Assembly (NCBI RefSeq): GCF_040545425.1
Contig: NZ_JBEPLW010000001.1
Reading direction: 5' to 3' (one strand)
Origin: Bhargavaea ullalensis
GTDB lineage: Bacteria; Bacillota; Bacilli; Bacillales_A; Planococcaceae
Length of the DNA: 64,000 nucleotides
In this document: positions 9,095 through 19,261 of the stretch, piece after piece
Layout of the letters: every line of letters starts with the position of its first letter
Position numbering within the stretch: the first letter of the stretch is position 1
Made by a program: the position numbers and the translations under genes
Notes under the pieces: generated by a model
Database searches by the model: none
What the model was told of the DNA's origin: nothing
Seen by the model: only the letters and a program-made list of their open reading frames with translations

Positions 9095-9316
9095 AATCGT
9101 TCGACTCGGGAGCGTAATCGTTCGACTCGCGGAGGGAATCGTTCGACTCGGGAGCGTAATCATTCGACTCGCGGGGGAAATCATTCGACTCGCCGTTTTC
9201 CGTCCATCAGGCGGGAATCGTTCGACTCGGGGGCGTAATCATTCGACTCGCGGAGGGAATCGTTCGACTCGCGGACACAATCATTCGACTCACGGGCGTA
9301 ATCGTTCGACTCGTCG
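9095..9316 (+). repeat. 21-nt word array, word AATCRTTCGACTCG (10 units)
   Basis: Units begin at 9095, 9116, 9137, 9158, 9179, 9216, 9237, 9258, 9279 and 9300. Each starts with AATCGTTCGACTCG or AATCATTCGACTCG and ends in about seven variable bases. One unit is lengthened to 37. The array fills the gap between two plus-strand genes and ends 15 bases before a ribosome site. Confidence 0.9.
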
Positions 9317-9344
9317 ATCCCTGACCAAAAGGAGGCTCATGCAA

Positions 9345-10367
9345 ATGAACCGATTCAATCTGAAACACCCGGTCATCCAGGCGCCGATGGCCGGATCGAC
9401 GCCGCCGGAGTTTGTGGCGGCGGCATGCCGTGCGGGCATCCTCGGATCGCTCGGCGCGGGATATATGACGGCGGACAAAACCCGGCAGGCTGTCCGTGAC
9501 ATAAAAAGTCTGACGGACCGGCCGTTCAGCGTGAACTTGTTCGTGCCAGAAAATCCCGCAAGGAATGAACAGATCATCCGGGCGGCCCATGATGCCCTTG
9601 CACGTTACCGGGAAGAACTCGGCCTGCCCGGTGAGCTGCCGGCCTTCAGTGATAGCGAATTCGACGGGCAAGTCCAAGTGCTCATCGACGAAGGGGTGCC
9701 GATCGCCTCGTTCACGTTCGGTCTGCCGGATGAATCCGCAGTCCGCGCACTGAAGGCTGCCGGCACCTATCTCATCGGAACGGCGACCACGCCGGAGGAA
9801 GCGGCGGCAGCCGAAGAGATCGGCATGGACGCCGTCGTGCTGCAGGGGAAGGAAGCGGGCGGCCACCGGGGAGCATTCCTCGGCGAGGACCGGTTCATGG
9901 CGCTTTCGGACCTGCTGGCGGAAACAGGCACGGCGATTCCGATCATTGCCGCCGGGGGAATCCATGACGCAAAAACCGTCCGCGCCGCGCTCGCTGCCGG
10001 CGCCTCTGCCGTCCAGGTCGGCACCGCGCTGCTCATCGCGGAGGAAAGCGGCGCCCACTTGCTGCATAAACAGGCGATCCTGGATTCCCGTGAAGGAGAG
10101 ACCGTCCTGACGCGGGCGTTCAGCGGAAAAAATGCGCGCGGCGTCGCGAACCGCTTTATCCGGGAAATGAGTAAAGCACCCGTCGCGCCGTACCCGCTCC
10201 AGAATGACCTGACGAAACCGATCCGCGCGGCAGCCGGAAAGCAGGGGGATGCCGGATTGTTGTCCCTCTGGTCGGGCGAAAACGGCTGGCGGAATGAAGG
10301 CGGAACGGTCGCGGAAATCGTGGAACGGCTGGCTGCGGGAACCCGGGAGTGCGGCGCGGAGGCGTGA
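9345..10367 (+). CDS. Nitronate monooxygenase (2-nitropropane dioxygenase family)
   Basis: 340 residues of the FMN-binding TIM-barrel family. Landmarks: PVIQAPMAGSTPPEFVAAA at the N-terminus, GKEAGGHRG near residue 170 (GxExGGHxG contains the catalytic histidine of this family), IIAAGGIHDA and GASAVQVGTALL for the FMN phosphate. It oxidises alkyl nitronates such as propionate 3-nitronate. ATG 9345, nine bases after AAAAGGAGG, is preferred to ATG 9339. A much longer open frame from 8637 exists only because the upstream repeat array lacks stops. The next gene overlaps its end. Confidence 0.9.
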   Translation: MNRFNLKHPVIQAPMAGSTPPEFVAAACRAGILGSLGAGYMTADKTRQAVRDIKSLTDRPFSVNLFVPENPARNEQIIRAAHDALARYREELGLPGELPAFSDSEFDGQVQVLIDEGVPIASFTFGLPDESAVRALKAAGTYLIGTATTPEEAAAAEEIGMDAVVLQGKEAGGHRGAFLGEDRFMALSDLLAETGTAIPIIAAGGIHDAKTVRAALAAGASAVQVGTALLIAEESGAHLLHKQAILDSREGETVLTRAFSGKNARGVANRFIREMSKAPVAPYPLQNDLTKPIRAAAGKQGDAGLLSLWSGENGWRNEGGTVAEIVERLAAGTRECGAEA

Positions 10368-10792
10368 GCACCTTCCTCCGGCTCAACGCCGTCGCCCTGC
10401 TGTTCGCCCTCATGACCGGGATTCCTGCACTGTCCGAGCTGAACTTCTACCGGATTCTGAGACTGACGGAATGGGAGCCCGGCACACTCGTCACGGCCGG
10501 ATTCATCTTCAACTCCGTCTGGATCGGCGGCCTTTCAGTCATCGGCTACCGGCTGCTGCGGAGATGGTTCGGACTGAAGCCCGTGAGATTCGCCGCGGCA
10601 CTTCTCTGGATTCCGTACTATTTCCTGCTGCTCCGGGCATTCGGCGCACTGTTCCCGCTGGCGGACGCCGGCGACCTGCCAAACCCTGCATCCGGCCTCA
10701 TTCTCCTGTTCGGCATCTCCGTCACCCCGTTCTGGATCGTCTTCCTGTGTGCGGTCGGGGGAACGTCCGCTGACCGGGAGGGGGATCGCTGA
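10349..10792 (+). CDS. Small integral membrane protein of unknown function
   Basis: 147 residues (142 from the alternative GTG 10364) with four probable membrane segments beginning FLRLNAVALLFALMTGIPAL and ending PASGLILLFGISVTPFWIVFL. The end of the nitronate monooxygenase gene overlaps the start, so the two are probably co-translated. Neither GTG has an ideally spaced ribosome site: GGAGG at 10358-10362 is only one base before GTG 10364. Not recognised as a family. Confidence 0.6.
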   Translation: MRRGGVSTFLRLNAVALLFALMTGIPALSELNFYRILRLTEWEPGTLVTAGFIFNSVWIGGLSVIGYRLLRRWFGLKPVRFAAALLWIPYYFLLLRAFGALFPLADAGDLPNPASGLILLFGISVTPFWIVFLCAVGGTSADREGDR

Positions 10793-10826
10793 GCGGAGGG
10801 GGAAGGTCTCTATCCGGTATCCGGAT

Positions 10827-10856
10827 TTGCCCCGCCCGATTGCGCCTGATTATAAT
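10827..10856 (+). promoter_or_regulatory. Sigma-A-type promoter for the CDF transporter gene
   Basis: TTGCCC (10827-10832) and a perfect TATAAT (10851-10856) are 18 bases apart, about 45 bases before the start codon. Confidence 0.55.
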
Positions 10857-10901
10857 GAGGTTGGGCGGCCCTCGACGGCCTGCCGTGGGAGGACGTTTAA
10901 C

Positions 10902-11819
10902 GTGTTAAAAGAAGTGAAGATGGAAAAACGTATTTTATGGCTGTCGTTCTGGACCGGCAGCCTTTTTGCCTTGGCCGAGTTTTTCATGGCGATTTACTCA
11001 GGTTCCCAGGCGGTGTTGATGGACGCGGCCTATGACGCATCGGAGCTCCTCATCGTCGGGCTGATGCTGTTTCTCATGCCGCTGTTCCACCGGCCGATCA
11101 CGGAAAAGCTGCCGTTCGGTTTTGCTCAGCTGGAATCGATTTTGGTCATCGCGAAAGGCCTTATGCTCTTATCGGTGACCATCGGCCTGTCCGCGAAGAG
11201 CGTGGAAGTGGCGCTGTCGGGCGGGAACGAAGTGGATGGTGTCCAGATTTCGATATTCCAGGGAATTGTGGCCGTGGTGAGTTTGGTCATCTTGATCGGG
11301 ATGCGCCGGATGAATCGTTCGCTGTCTTCGCCGATCATCAACATGGAAATCTACGGATGGAAAGTGGACGTGGCCTACAGTGTCGGAATGGGGATCGCCT
11401 TTTTTGCCTCGACGTTCTTAAAGGGGACGCCGCTGGAATGGCTGTCACCGTACTTTGACCAGTTCGTGTCGGTGCTGATCGTGCTGTTCATGCTGCCGGA
11501 AGCGCTGAAAATGCTTTTCCGGGCGATCAAGGACGTGATCCTCATTTCACCGGAAAAAGAAACGATGGACCGCATCAAGCACTTGTGCGGCGGCGTTCTC
11601 GAAAAGCACTGTCTCCAATCGGTGTTCTACGATGTGACCCGCACAGGCAGGCGAATCTGGGTCGCGGTGTACTTTCGGACAGAAGGGGATACCTTGTCCG
11701 TTTCGTCTCTCCAATCTGCCATGCGGGAAGCCAACACCACCCTTGCCCGGGAATTCGATAACTGTACGTGCGAGCTGATCATGGCCGATCCGGATGCGGA
11801 TGCACTGCCGTCAGCCTGA
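10902..11819 (+). CDS. CDF-family cation efflux protein
   Basis: 305 residues. The membrane half has about six segments, including SLFALAEFFMAIYSGSQAVLMDAAYDASELL, whose DxxxD pattern (DAAYD) corresponds to the metal site of cation diffusion facilitators; PFGFAQLESI matches the following conserved loop. A soluble C-terminal domain (about residue 215 onward) replaces the usual ferredoxin-like domain with divergent sequence. GTG 10902 has GGGAGGA at 8-base spacing. It probably exports a divalent metal by proton antiport; which metal cannot be read from sequence. Confidence 0.8.
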   Translation: MLKEVKMEKRILWLSFWTGSLFALAEFFMAIYSGSQAVLMDAAYDASELLIVGLMLFLMPLFHRPITEKLPFGFAQLESILVIAKGLMLLSVTIGLSAKSVEVALSGGNEVDGVQISIFQGIVAVVSLVILIGMRRMNRSLSSPIINMEIYGWKVDVAYSVGMGIAFFASTFLKGTPLEWLSPYFDQFVSVLIVLFMLPEALKMLFRAIKDVILISPEKETMDRIKHLCGGVLEKHCLQSVFYDVTRTGRRIWVAVYFRTEGDTLSVSSLQSAMREANTTLAREFDNCTCELIMADPDADALPSA

Positions 11820-11825
11820 ACCAAT

Positions 11826-11866
11826 AAAACCTCCTCTGCGGACGACTGTCCGGCAGAGGAGGTTTT
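11826..11866. terminator. Bidirectional terminator
   Basis: AAAACCTCCTCTGC (11826-11839) is perfectly complementary to GCAGAGGAGGTTTT (11853-11866); it lies between convergent genes. Confidence 0.9.
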
Positions 11867-11880
11867 GATTTGGCGGATCC

Positions 11881-12198
11881 TCACCCGCGCACCGTCACGG
11901 CTGTTCCCGTCGCGATGCACATGAGCATGCCTTCGCGGATCGTTTCAAAGTCAAGGTCGACGCCGATGACGGCATTCGCTCCGTGCCGCCTGGCGCGTTC
12001 CTGCATTTCTTCAAGTGCCACTTCACGGGCTTCGGCCAGCTTGCTTTCGTAGGCGGAGCTGCGTCCGCCGATCACGTCGGTCACCGATGCAAACAAGTCC
12101 CGCACGATGTTCGCCCCCATGATCGCCTCGCCGACCACGATGCCGTGGTATGCCTCGACCGTCTTGCCTTCCAAAGTGTTCGTTGTCGTTACCAGCAT
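11881..12198 (-). CDS. YbjQ/UPF0145 family protein
   Basis: 105 residues, the full length of this family. Landmarks are GIVVGEAIMGANIVRD, the central RARRHGANAVIGVDLDFE and the C-terminal GTAVTV. These small soluble proteins form pentameric beta-structures once described as heavy-metal binding; their biological role is unsettled. GAGGAGGGATT precedes ATG 12198. It ends at a strong bidirectional terminator shared with the CDF gene. Confidence 0.9.
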   Translation of the reverse strand: MLVTTTNTLEGKTVEAYHGIVVGEAIMGANIVRDLFASVTDVIGGRSSAYESKLAEAREVALEEMQERARRHGANAVIGVDLDFETIREGMLMCIATGTAVTVRG

Positions 12199-12286
12199 TT
12201 GAATCCCTCCTCGGTCAGATAATCAAACATACGCCCCGGCCGGCCGGAAAGTTTCATCCATCTTCATGAAATCTTCATTTTCCCAT

Positions 12287-12310
12287 GCGGCAAACCTTCA
12301 GAATTGCCGC
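12287..12310. other. Short inverted repeat in the 12199-12604 intergenic gap
   Basis: GCGGCAA (12287-12293) and TTGCCGC (12304-12310) form a 7-base stem. The 405-base gap otherwise holds a word array (12355-12433) and a palindrome (12492-12513); no gene was seen. Confidence 0.4.
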
Positions 12311-12354
12311 GTAGGATGAAGAGGGAAGGACGGGCTCACCAGCGGCGGGAGAAA

Positions 12355-12433
12355 CGTTATCTTTATTTGGCAGAGCGTTATCTTTATCCGGCAGAGCGTT
12401 ATCTTTATCGGCTAGAGCGTTATCTTTATCCGC
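12355..12433 (-). repeat. 21-nt word array, word GATAAAGATAACG (4 units, minus)
   Basis: On the plus strand CGTTATCTTTAT starts at 12355, 12376, 12397 and 12418, exactly 21 apart. The reverse complement is the same word found at 33940-34141 and 54553-54636. Confidence 0.9.
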
Positions 12434-12491
12434 CGACTCTCCGCCCTGGCCCGCCCTGAAATTTTCCGCTCTTCCGGGGCATCCGCACGAA

Positions 12492-12518
12492 ACGTCCGGC
12501 ACCTGCCGGACGTATATT
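12492..12518 (+). promoter_or_regulatory. Perfect palindrome next to a -10-like element
   Basis: ACGTCCGGC (12492-12500) and GCCGGACGT (12505-12513) are perfect inverted arms with a 4-base spacer, running directly into TATATT (12513-12518). It is a plausible operator or hairpin for the downstream gene. Confidence 0.4.
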
Positions 12519-12604
12519 AGAAAGAAGGGTCCCGGATCAACATCGGTCCCGGGACCGAGGCGGATTCCCGCCGAAGGCTGTTTTGGAAAGGGGCAATCTC
12601 GATC

Positions 12605-13270
12605 ATGATGATGAAGACAAAGAAAATCCCCTTTCCGGATCGGACGGGCGGGGAGGACGGGGTGGAGTTTGTGAGGAACATTTATATCGTGCTGACGGAC
12701 ACCGGGACGGTGCTGTCGAAAATCATCCGCCGGTATACGGGCAGCCGGCTAAACCATGTGTCGATCGCGTTCGACGAGCAACTGGAGGAGATGTACAGTT
12801 TCGGACGGATTCAGCGGCACAATCCGTTTTCGGGCGGATTTGTGCGCGAGCGGCCGGGGGAGGGTCTGCTGGAGGATGCGGAGTGTGCAGTGTTCCGTTT
12901 CCGCGTGACGGAGGAAGAGCTGCACCGCATCCAGGCAAGAATCCGGGAGATCGAGCGGGAACGCGACCGGTATTCCTACAACTTCCTCGGCCTCATCGGC
13001 ATCATGCTCAACCGGGAAATCCCCCGCAAGCGGGCGTATTTCTGCTCGCAGTTCATCGTGGAAACGCTGCTGGCGGCGGGTGTCCGGGTCACCGACACAC
13101 CGGCCTGGCGGGCACAGGCGCGCGACTTCTCGGAATCAAAACAACTCGAGCCGCTTTATGAAGGCCCGCTCGCCGGCTGGGCCGCTCCGCAGCCGGTCCG
13201 ACTGGCCGATCATCCCCGTTCGCTCCGCCGGCGCCTTCTCCGGGTTCCATTCCGACGGGCAGCAGGATAA
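12605..13270 (+). CDS. Permuted papain-like (YiiX/C92-type) hydrolase, probable
   Basis: 221 residues. SRLNHVSIAFDEQLEEMYSFG contains a histidine, and YFCSQFIVETLLAAG, later in the chain, contains a cysteine. This His-then-Cys order is that of permuted NlpC/P60-like hydrolases (YiiX/YaeF, peptidase C92), which act on envelope or lipid substrates. There is no signal peptide. The start is one of three consecutive ATGs after AAAGGGG; a start near 12662 is also possible. It precedes the carboxypeptidase gene on the same strand, which weakly supports an envelope role. Confidence 0.6.
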   Translation: MMMKTKKIPFPDRTGGEDGVEFVRNIYIVLTDTGTVLSKIIRRYTGSRLNHVSIAFDEQLEEMYSFGRIQRHNPFSGGFVRERPGEGLLEDAECAVFRFRVTEEELHRIQARIREIERERDRYSYNFLGLIGIMLNREIPRKRAYFCSQFIVETLLAAGVRVTDTPAWRAQARDFSESKQLEPLYEGPLAGWAAPQPVRLADHPRSLRRRLLRVPFRRAAG

Positions 13271-13355
13271 GATTAAAAGACAGGGGACTGACCGGGAACC
13301 TGCTGGTCAAGCGGCACTGTTATCCGTAATTCATTCATAAAGAAGGTCAAAGAAA

Positions 13356-14228
13356 ATGAAGAAGTTCTTATTATTCTGCGTGCTCGCGGCGGGAGTGGCG
13401 CTGCTCCTTCTGCGGGCGGGCCTCCTCCCGCCGCTTGGATCTTCCGGCCGGGACGAGTACACGAGCTCGTACATTTACGTGCTCGACAGGGAATCCGGCA
13501 AGCCGGTCTACGAAAAAAACGCCGATGCCCGCGCCTACCCGGCGTCGCTGACGAAGATGATGACGACGCTCGTGGCACTGGAGCACATCGGCGATTTGTC
13601 CGCGGCGGCGCCGGTCGACCTGGACACCTACCGGAAAATGGTTGCGGCCAATGCGTCGATGGCCGGCTTCCACGGACGGGAAAGGGTGACCTACCGCGAC
13701 CTGCTGTACGGGAAAATCCTTCCGTCCGGCGGGGAGGCGGCCAACTCGCTGGCGGTGAACACAGCGGGCAGCGTCGGGGCGTTCGTCGCCCTCATGAATC
13801 AAAAAGCGGATGAGCTCGGCCTCGCGGGCACGCACTTCACGAACCCGGAAGGCCTTCACGACAAGGGGCAATACACGACCGCCGCCGACATGGCGAAACT
13901 GCTTGACCGGGCACTTGAAAACGGTCATTTCCGCGCGCTGCTGACGAAGGAAACCTTCCAGACTTCGCCGACCGCGGACCACCCGGACGGCATCCGGCTG
14001 CAGTCGACGGTGCTGGCCCGGCTGAACGGCGTGGACGAACCCGGCTTCCGGATCCTCGGCGGAAAGTCCGGCACGACGTACCAAGCCGGGGAATGCTGGG
14101 CGACCCTGGCCGAAAAGAACGGACGGGAATACATCGCCGTCGTCATGGGCGCACCGCTTAAGGACATCCATCACCCGGACGGCGCCCAGGTCGAAGACAC
14201 GCTCAGACTACTGGAATCGATCAGATAA
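13356..14228 (+). CDS. D-alanyl-D-alanine carboxypeptidase (peptidase S11)
   Basis: 290 residues with an N-terminal hydrophobic signal/anchor (residues 3-25). The penicillin-binding motifs are present: SLTK (SxxK with the nucleophile), SGG in place of SxN, and KSGTT (KTG variant). The protein is shorter than DacA or DacF because it lacks the C-terminal beta domain and amphipathic helix, so it is a compact exported or N-anchored enzyme trimming peptidoglycan stem peptides. AAAGAAGG precedes ATG 13356. Confidence 0.88.
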   Translation: MKKFLLFCVLAAGVALLLLRAGLLPPLGSSGRDEYTSSYIYVLDRESGKPVYEKNADARAYPASLTKMMTTLVALEHIGDLSAAAPVDLDTYRKMVAANASMAGFHGRERVTYRDLLYGKILPSGGEAANSLAVNTAGSVGAFVALMNQKADELGLAGTHFTNPEGLHDKGQYTTAADMAKLLDRALENGHFRALLTKETFQTSPTADHPDGIRLQSTVLARLNGVDEPGFRILGGKSGTTYQAGECWATLAEKNGREYIAVVMGAPLKDIHHPDGAQVEDTLRLLESIR

Positions 14229-14256
14229 GGCCGCCCGGCATCCCGGACGGCCTTTC
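14227..14256. terminator. Bidirectional terminator
   Basis: AAGGCCG pairs with CGGCCTT, extended by CCCGG/CCGG, between convergent genes. Confidence 0.7.
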
Positions 14257-14260
14257 ATCA

Positions 14261-15061
14261 TTATTTAGCGCGGACCTGATACAACCGCATCGACTGCAGG
14301 CTGCCTTTGGACTCGAGGCGGCCTTCTTCGATCAGCGAGCGGATCCGGTACTCGACCCATAAATCCGAAAGCGGCTGGTCGGCATATCCGATCACCTCGC
14401 CGATGAGCCGTGCGGCCGGAAGGAACCCGTTGGGCCGGAGGTTCTCGGCATGCTCCAGGATCCGCGCGTCATCCCTCGTCAGCGGCTCATCGGTGATGCG
14501 GCCGTCTCTCCACGAACGCACGAGGCTTTGGTTGCCCAGCAGCCGTTCGCCTTCTTCCCGCAACCTCGCCGACTCATCTTCAGGCAAAGAAGTGCGGTGC
14601 GCGGCGTAAAACGAGATGAGCTGTTCCGGACTGCATTCGCCCGAGTGGAGAATCTCAATCCGGTACTTGCGTCCTTCGTTGAATGCCTCCATCGCGGTTG
14701 CCGTGTTGACGGTTCCGGCAGGCAGGGGCTTGTCCTTCAATAGGTGGAGGACGAGCCGCAGCCCGATCTGCTCGGCGGCATTTTCGCACGTCCAGATGGT
14801 GACGGGAGTTCCCGGAGGAATCGCTTCGAGCCGGCGAAGGGCTTCACGGAAGGCGGGTTCGTCATCTGTCAGGTCGCCGAAGATCGATCTGAACGTCTCG
14901 CGCACCCACCGGAAATGCCGCGTGATGCCGTCATCCTGATCGATGTGCGCGATCGGTCCGATCGAGAGGTCGGCGGGAAATCCGATCACCCGGTCCTCCG
15001 TTTTGCGGAGGGCGTATTTGAGTGCGCCCGTGACGGACGCGCCGAAGCAAATGTGAATCAT
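14261..15061 (-). CDS. DUF1835 domain protein
   Basis: 266 residues. The N-terminal MIHICFGASVTGALKYAL and the following DLSIGPI are typical of DUF1835 proteins of Bacillales; the second half corresponds to the domain that usually accompanies it (DUF3658). No catalytic role is established for the family. It is followed closely on its upstream side by an EamA transporter gene in the same direction with a 19-base gap, suggesting co-transcription. Confidence 0.85.
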   Translation of the reverse strand: MIHICFGASVTGALKYALRKTEDRVIGFPADLSIGPIAHIDQDDGITRHFRWVRETFRSIFGDLTDDEPAFREALRRLEAIPPGTPVTIWTCENAAEQIGLRLVLHLLKDKPLPAGTVNTATAMEAFNEGRKYRIEILHSGECSPEQLISFYAAHRTSLPEDESARLREEGERLLGNQSLVRSWRDGRITDEPLTRDDARILEHAENLRPNGFLPAARLIGEVIGYADQPLSDLWVEYRIRSLIEEGRLESKGSLQSMRLYQVRAK

Positions 15062-15080
15062 GAAATCAGTCCCTTTCCAA

Positions 15081-15962
15081 TCAGTGTTCCGGACGGATCC
15101 GCGGTTTTAATTTCAGTGAAGGTTTCAGTTCGGCGATCAGGATGGCCGCGAGGATCAGCACGGCGCCGAGCACCATGCGGCCGGTGAGCACTTCGTGAAG
15201 GAACAGCACCGACATCGCCGTGCCGAAAAACGACTCCAGCGACAGGATGACCGCGGCCTTCGTCGGCGTCGTGTAGCGGAACGCGATGTTCTGGCACACG
15301 TATGCAATCGTCGTGGAAAACACGGCAAGGTAGACAATCGGCCAAATGGCGGCGCCGGTTAACGTTGCCGGCACTTCGCCGAGCACGAGGACCGCCCCGA
15401 CACTGAGCACAGACGCCGTCGCAAACTGCACGATCGTCAGCGACAAGGCATCTTCCTTCTTGACGAACAGGTTCGTGTAGAAAATATCGAACGCGAATCC
15501 GACTGCACAGAGCAGCGTCAGGAAATCGCCGAGATTGACCGTCATCGAGCCCTGGAGCGACATGAAGCCGATCCCGGCAAGCGCCAGCACGGAGCCGAGC
15601 GTCTCATGCCGGTCGATCCGCCGCTTGAACACAAGGTACGCAATCACCGGCACAATGACCACGTTCACCGCCGTGATGAAGGCGTTCTTGGAAGGCGTTG
15701 TATATTCCAGCCCGACCGTCTGGAGGGCGAAGGCGACAAATAAGATCGATCCGAGCACTGCGCCTTTCCAAAGCACGGAGCGTGTGAGCGTCCGCAGCTT
15801 GCGGTGAAACAGCACACATAAGATGAGCGTCGCCAGCACAAACCGGCCCGCCATCACCTGATACGCCGTCAAATGCTCCAGCGCAATCGCCGTCACCACA
15901 AATCCGCTGCCCCACACCACCGCCGTGATCAGCAGCAGCACGTCTCCCAAATAATGCTTCAT
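15081..15962 (-). CDS. EamA/DMT family transporter
   Basis: 293 residues with ten predicted membrane helices arranged as two EamA repeats; the first begins near VVWGSGFVVTAIAL and the second near DFLTLLCAVGFAFDIF. RYTTPTKAAVILSLESFFG is a typical conserved loop. It probably exports metabolites or amino acids; the substrate cannot be predicted. ATG 15962 follows AGAGGGGG; the eight-residue upstream extension has no ribosome site. It probably shares a transcript with the DUF1835 gene. Confidence 0.9.
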   Translation of the reverse strand: MKHYLGDVLLLITAVVWGSGFVVTAIALEHLTAYQVMAGRFVLATLILCVLFHRKLRTLTRSVLWKGAVLGSILFVAFALQTVGLEYTTPSKNAFITAVNVVIVPVIAYLVFKRRIDRHETLGSVLALAGIGFMSLQGSMTVNLGDFLTLLCAVGFAFDIFYTNLFVKKEDALSLTIVQFATASVLSVGAVLVLGEVPATLTGAAIWPIVYLAVFSTTIAYVCQNIAFRYTTPTKAAVILSLESFFGTAMSVLFLHEVLTGRMVLGAVLILAAILIAELKPSLKLKPRIRPEH

Positions 15963-16072
15963 CGCCAAACCCCCTCTGGAACTCATTCTTCTAATATAGC
16001 ACGGTGGAAGGGGAAGGGGGGCGGGAATCTGGGGGGCGGAGGGAAAAGGGGGAGGGATCGGGGGTGGGGAAT

Positions 16073-16250
16073 GGGTCCGGAATCAGCGGGGCTTGGGAAG
16101 CGGATCCGAAAATGGGGCAAGCGGGTTCGGAATGGGGCGGGGCGGGTCCAGAATCCAGTGACGCCAGGAAAGCGGCCGCGAAAAGCCCCGAAGCGGCCGC
16201 GAACTCCTCCCGGGCAGCCGCGAAACTTTCCGTCGCCGCAATTCCACCAC
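16073..16250. repeat. 21-nt word array with G-rich words (GC-rich, about 8 units)
   Basis: Units start at 16101, 16122 and 16143 (CGGRTYCGRAAT-like) and at 16173, 16194, 16215 and 16236 (CGGCCGCGAA-like), each 21 apart, with a truncated 9-base unit at 16164 between the sets. The region 15963-16100 before it is G-rich without a gene. Confidence 0.8.
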
Positions 16251-16274
16251 GCCCGCCTGCACCTGCTGTCCATT

Positions 16275-16416
16275 TGTGGATAACAACCCACCCGCCGCCG
16301 GTCCAAATCCCTCACTCATCCCCAATTTCCACACCCATCCACACAATGACCCCGGAAATCCGGGGATAACCCGCTTATCCACAGGTCGCCGCCGATGCCG
16401 CATAAAGTTATGCACA
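16275..16416. other. DnaA-box cluster
   Basis: Two perfect TTATCCACA boxes lie in opposite orientation at 16275-16283 (minus) and 16375-16383 (plus), with a one-mismatch box TTATGCACA at 16408-16416 and weaker ATCCACA matches at 16336-16344. This resembles the DnaA-box clusters that bind DnaA outside the origin in Bacillus. No dnaA or dnaN gene is near, so it is not the chromosomal origin. Confidence 0.6.
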
Positions 16417-16450
16417 AAAAAAAGCGGCTCCCCGCCACCGGGTTCCGCTT
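16416..16450 (-). terminator. Terminator of the Crp/Fnr gene
   Basis: AAGCGG (16422-16427) pairs with CCGCTT (16445-16450) with further pairing inside; an eight-base A run on plus gives the T tract on the minus strand. Confidence 0.85.
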
Positions 16451-16479
16451 AAGAATTTGAACTCCACTTTCTGCTTGAT

Positions 16480-17196
16480 TCAGTGCAATAACAGGGCGTC
16501 CATATCCAAAATCTCGATTTCCTTCTGGCCGAGCTGGCGGATCCAGCCTGCATCCTCGAAATCGGCAAACTTCCGGCTGATCGTTTCCGGGGTGGTGCCA
16601 AGGTGGGAGGCGAGATCCTTCCGGGTCATCGGCAGACGGATTGGATTGGCGGCGGCTGTGTCGGCGAGTTCTGCAAGATACATCGCGACGCGGGTGTCGA
16701 CGGGTTCTGTCGCAAAGCTTGCGGCCTGCTTTTCCGACTCATCCAGCCGCCGGGCGAACTCATTCATGAGCCGCAGCGAAATGGACGGGTACTTCAGGAG
16801 GAACCGCTGGAGATCGTCGCGGCCGAGCGAACAGATTTCCGTTTTCTCCAGTGCCTCCGCGTATGAATCATGCACCGTCGTCTGGAACACCGCCAGTTCA
16901 CCGATGAAATCACCGGGTCCGAGGATGCGCACAAGCTGCTCCTTGCCGTTCTCCGACAGCCGGTAAATCTTCACGCGCCCCTGGTGGACAATGTACAGTC
17001 GATCCGACCGCTCGCCCGCTGAATAAATCGTCTCGCCGCGCGTGTATTTCAGCGGAACCGTCGAGCCGACAATCTCCCGCAGTTCATCGTCCCCGAGATG
17101 GTTGAAAATCGGTACGATCGAGATGCACATCTGATGCACATTTTCCGCCGTACCATGTGCGTATCCCGCCCCTTCGTGCAGCGGCTCATTCGCCAT
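16480..17196 (-). CDS. Crp/Fnr family transcriptional regulator
   Basis: 238 residues: cyclic-nucleotide-binding fold with GETIYSAGERSDRLYIVHQGRVKI and GPGDFIGELAVF, then a winged helix with the recognition helix TRKDLASHLGTTPETISRKF. One N-terminal cysteine is visible in CISIVPIF, too few for an Fnr-type cluster within this part. It resembles Crp/Fnr proteins that sit beside metal ATPase genes in Firmicutes, and here the P-type ATPase and HMA protein genes are immediately upstream on the same strand. ATG 17196 follows AAAGGAG; an in-frame GTG at 17205 lies in that site. Confidence 0.9.
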   Translation of the reverse strand: MANEPLHEGAGYAHGTAENVHQMCISIVPIFNHLGDDELREIVGSTVPLKYTRGETIYSAGERSDRLYIVHQGRVKIYRLSENGKEQLVRILGPGDFIGELAVFQTTVHDSYAEALEKTEICSLGRDDLQRFLLKYPSISLRLMNEFARRLDESEKQAASFATEPVDTRVAMYLAELADTAAANPIRLPMTRKDLASHLGTTPETISRKFADFEDAGWIRQLGQKEIEILDMDALLLH

Positions 17197-17228
17197 AATC
17201 CCCACTCCTTTCGGTTAATCAAATAAGA

Positions 17229-17283
17229 AAACCGGCCGGCGGGACGGGCATTCCGCCCCTGATTCTCCGCCCGCGGACCGGTC
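17229..17283 (-). terminator. Probable terminator of the metal ATPase gene
   Basis: On the minus strand ACCGG and GCGGG pair with CCCGC and CCGGT around a roughly 30-base loop, followed by TTTTCTTATTT. Confidence 0.5.
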
Positions 17284-17324
17284 CTCTCCAACTCTCCTCA
17301 CTCATCCTCTACCCGCACCAGCCT

Positions 17325-19232
<1,908 letters not shown>

Positions 19233-19261
19233 GGAAATCCATCCTTTCTGGTGGGGAGGGG

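Noticed and set aside
8637..10367. 576-residue frame fusing a repeat-rich N-terminus to nitronate monooxygenase
   Set aside because: The first part is an out-of-frame reading of the PstS-like gene and the word array; the true start is at 9345 after AAAAGGAGG.
15873..16369. Overlapping Arg/Pro-rich frames in the gap before the Crp/Fnr gene
   Set aside because: They read through the GC-rich word array and the DnaA-box region; composition is not protein-like.
16275..16416. Chromosomal replication origin
   Set aside because: Only three good DnaA boxes, no AT-rich unwinding region of note and no dnaA, dnaN or recF nearby; a DnaA titration site is more likely.
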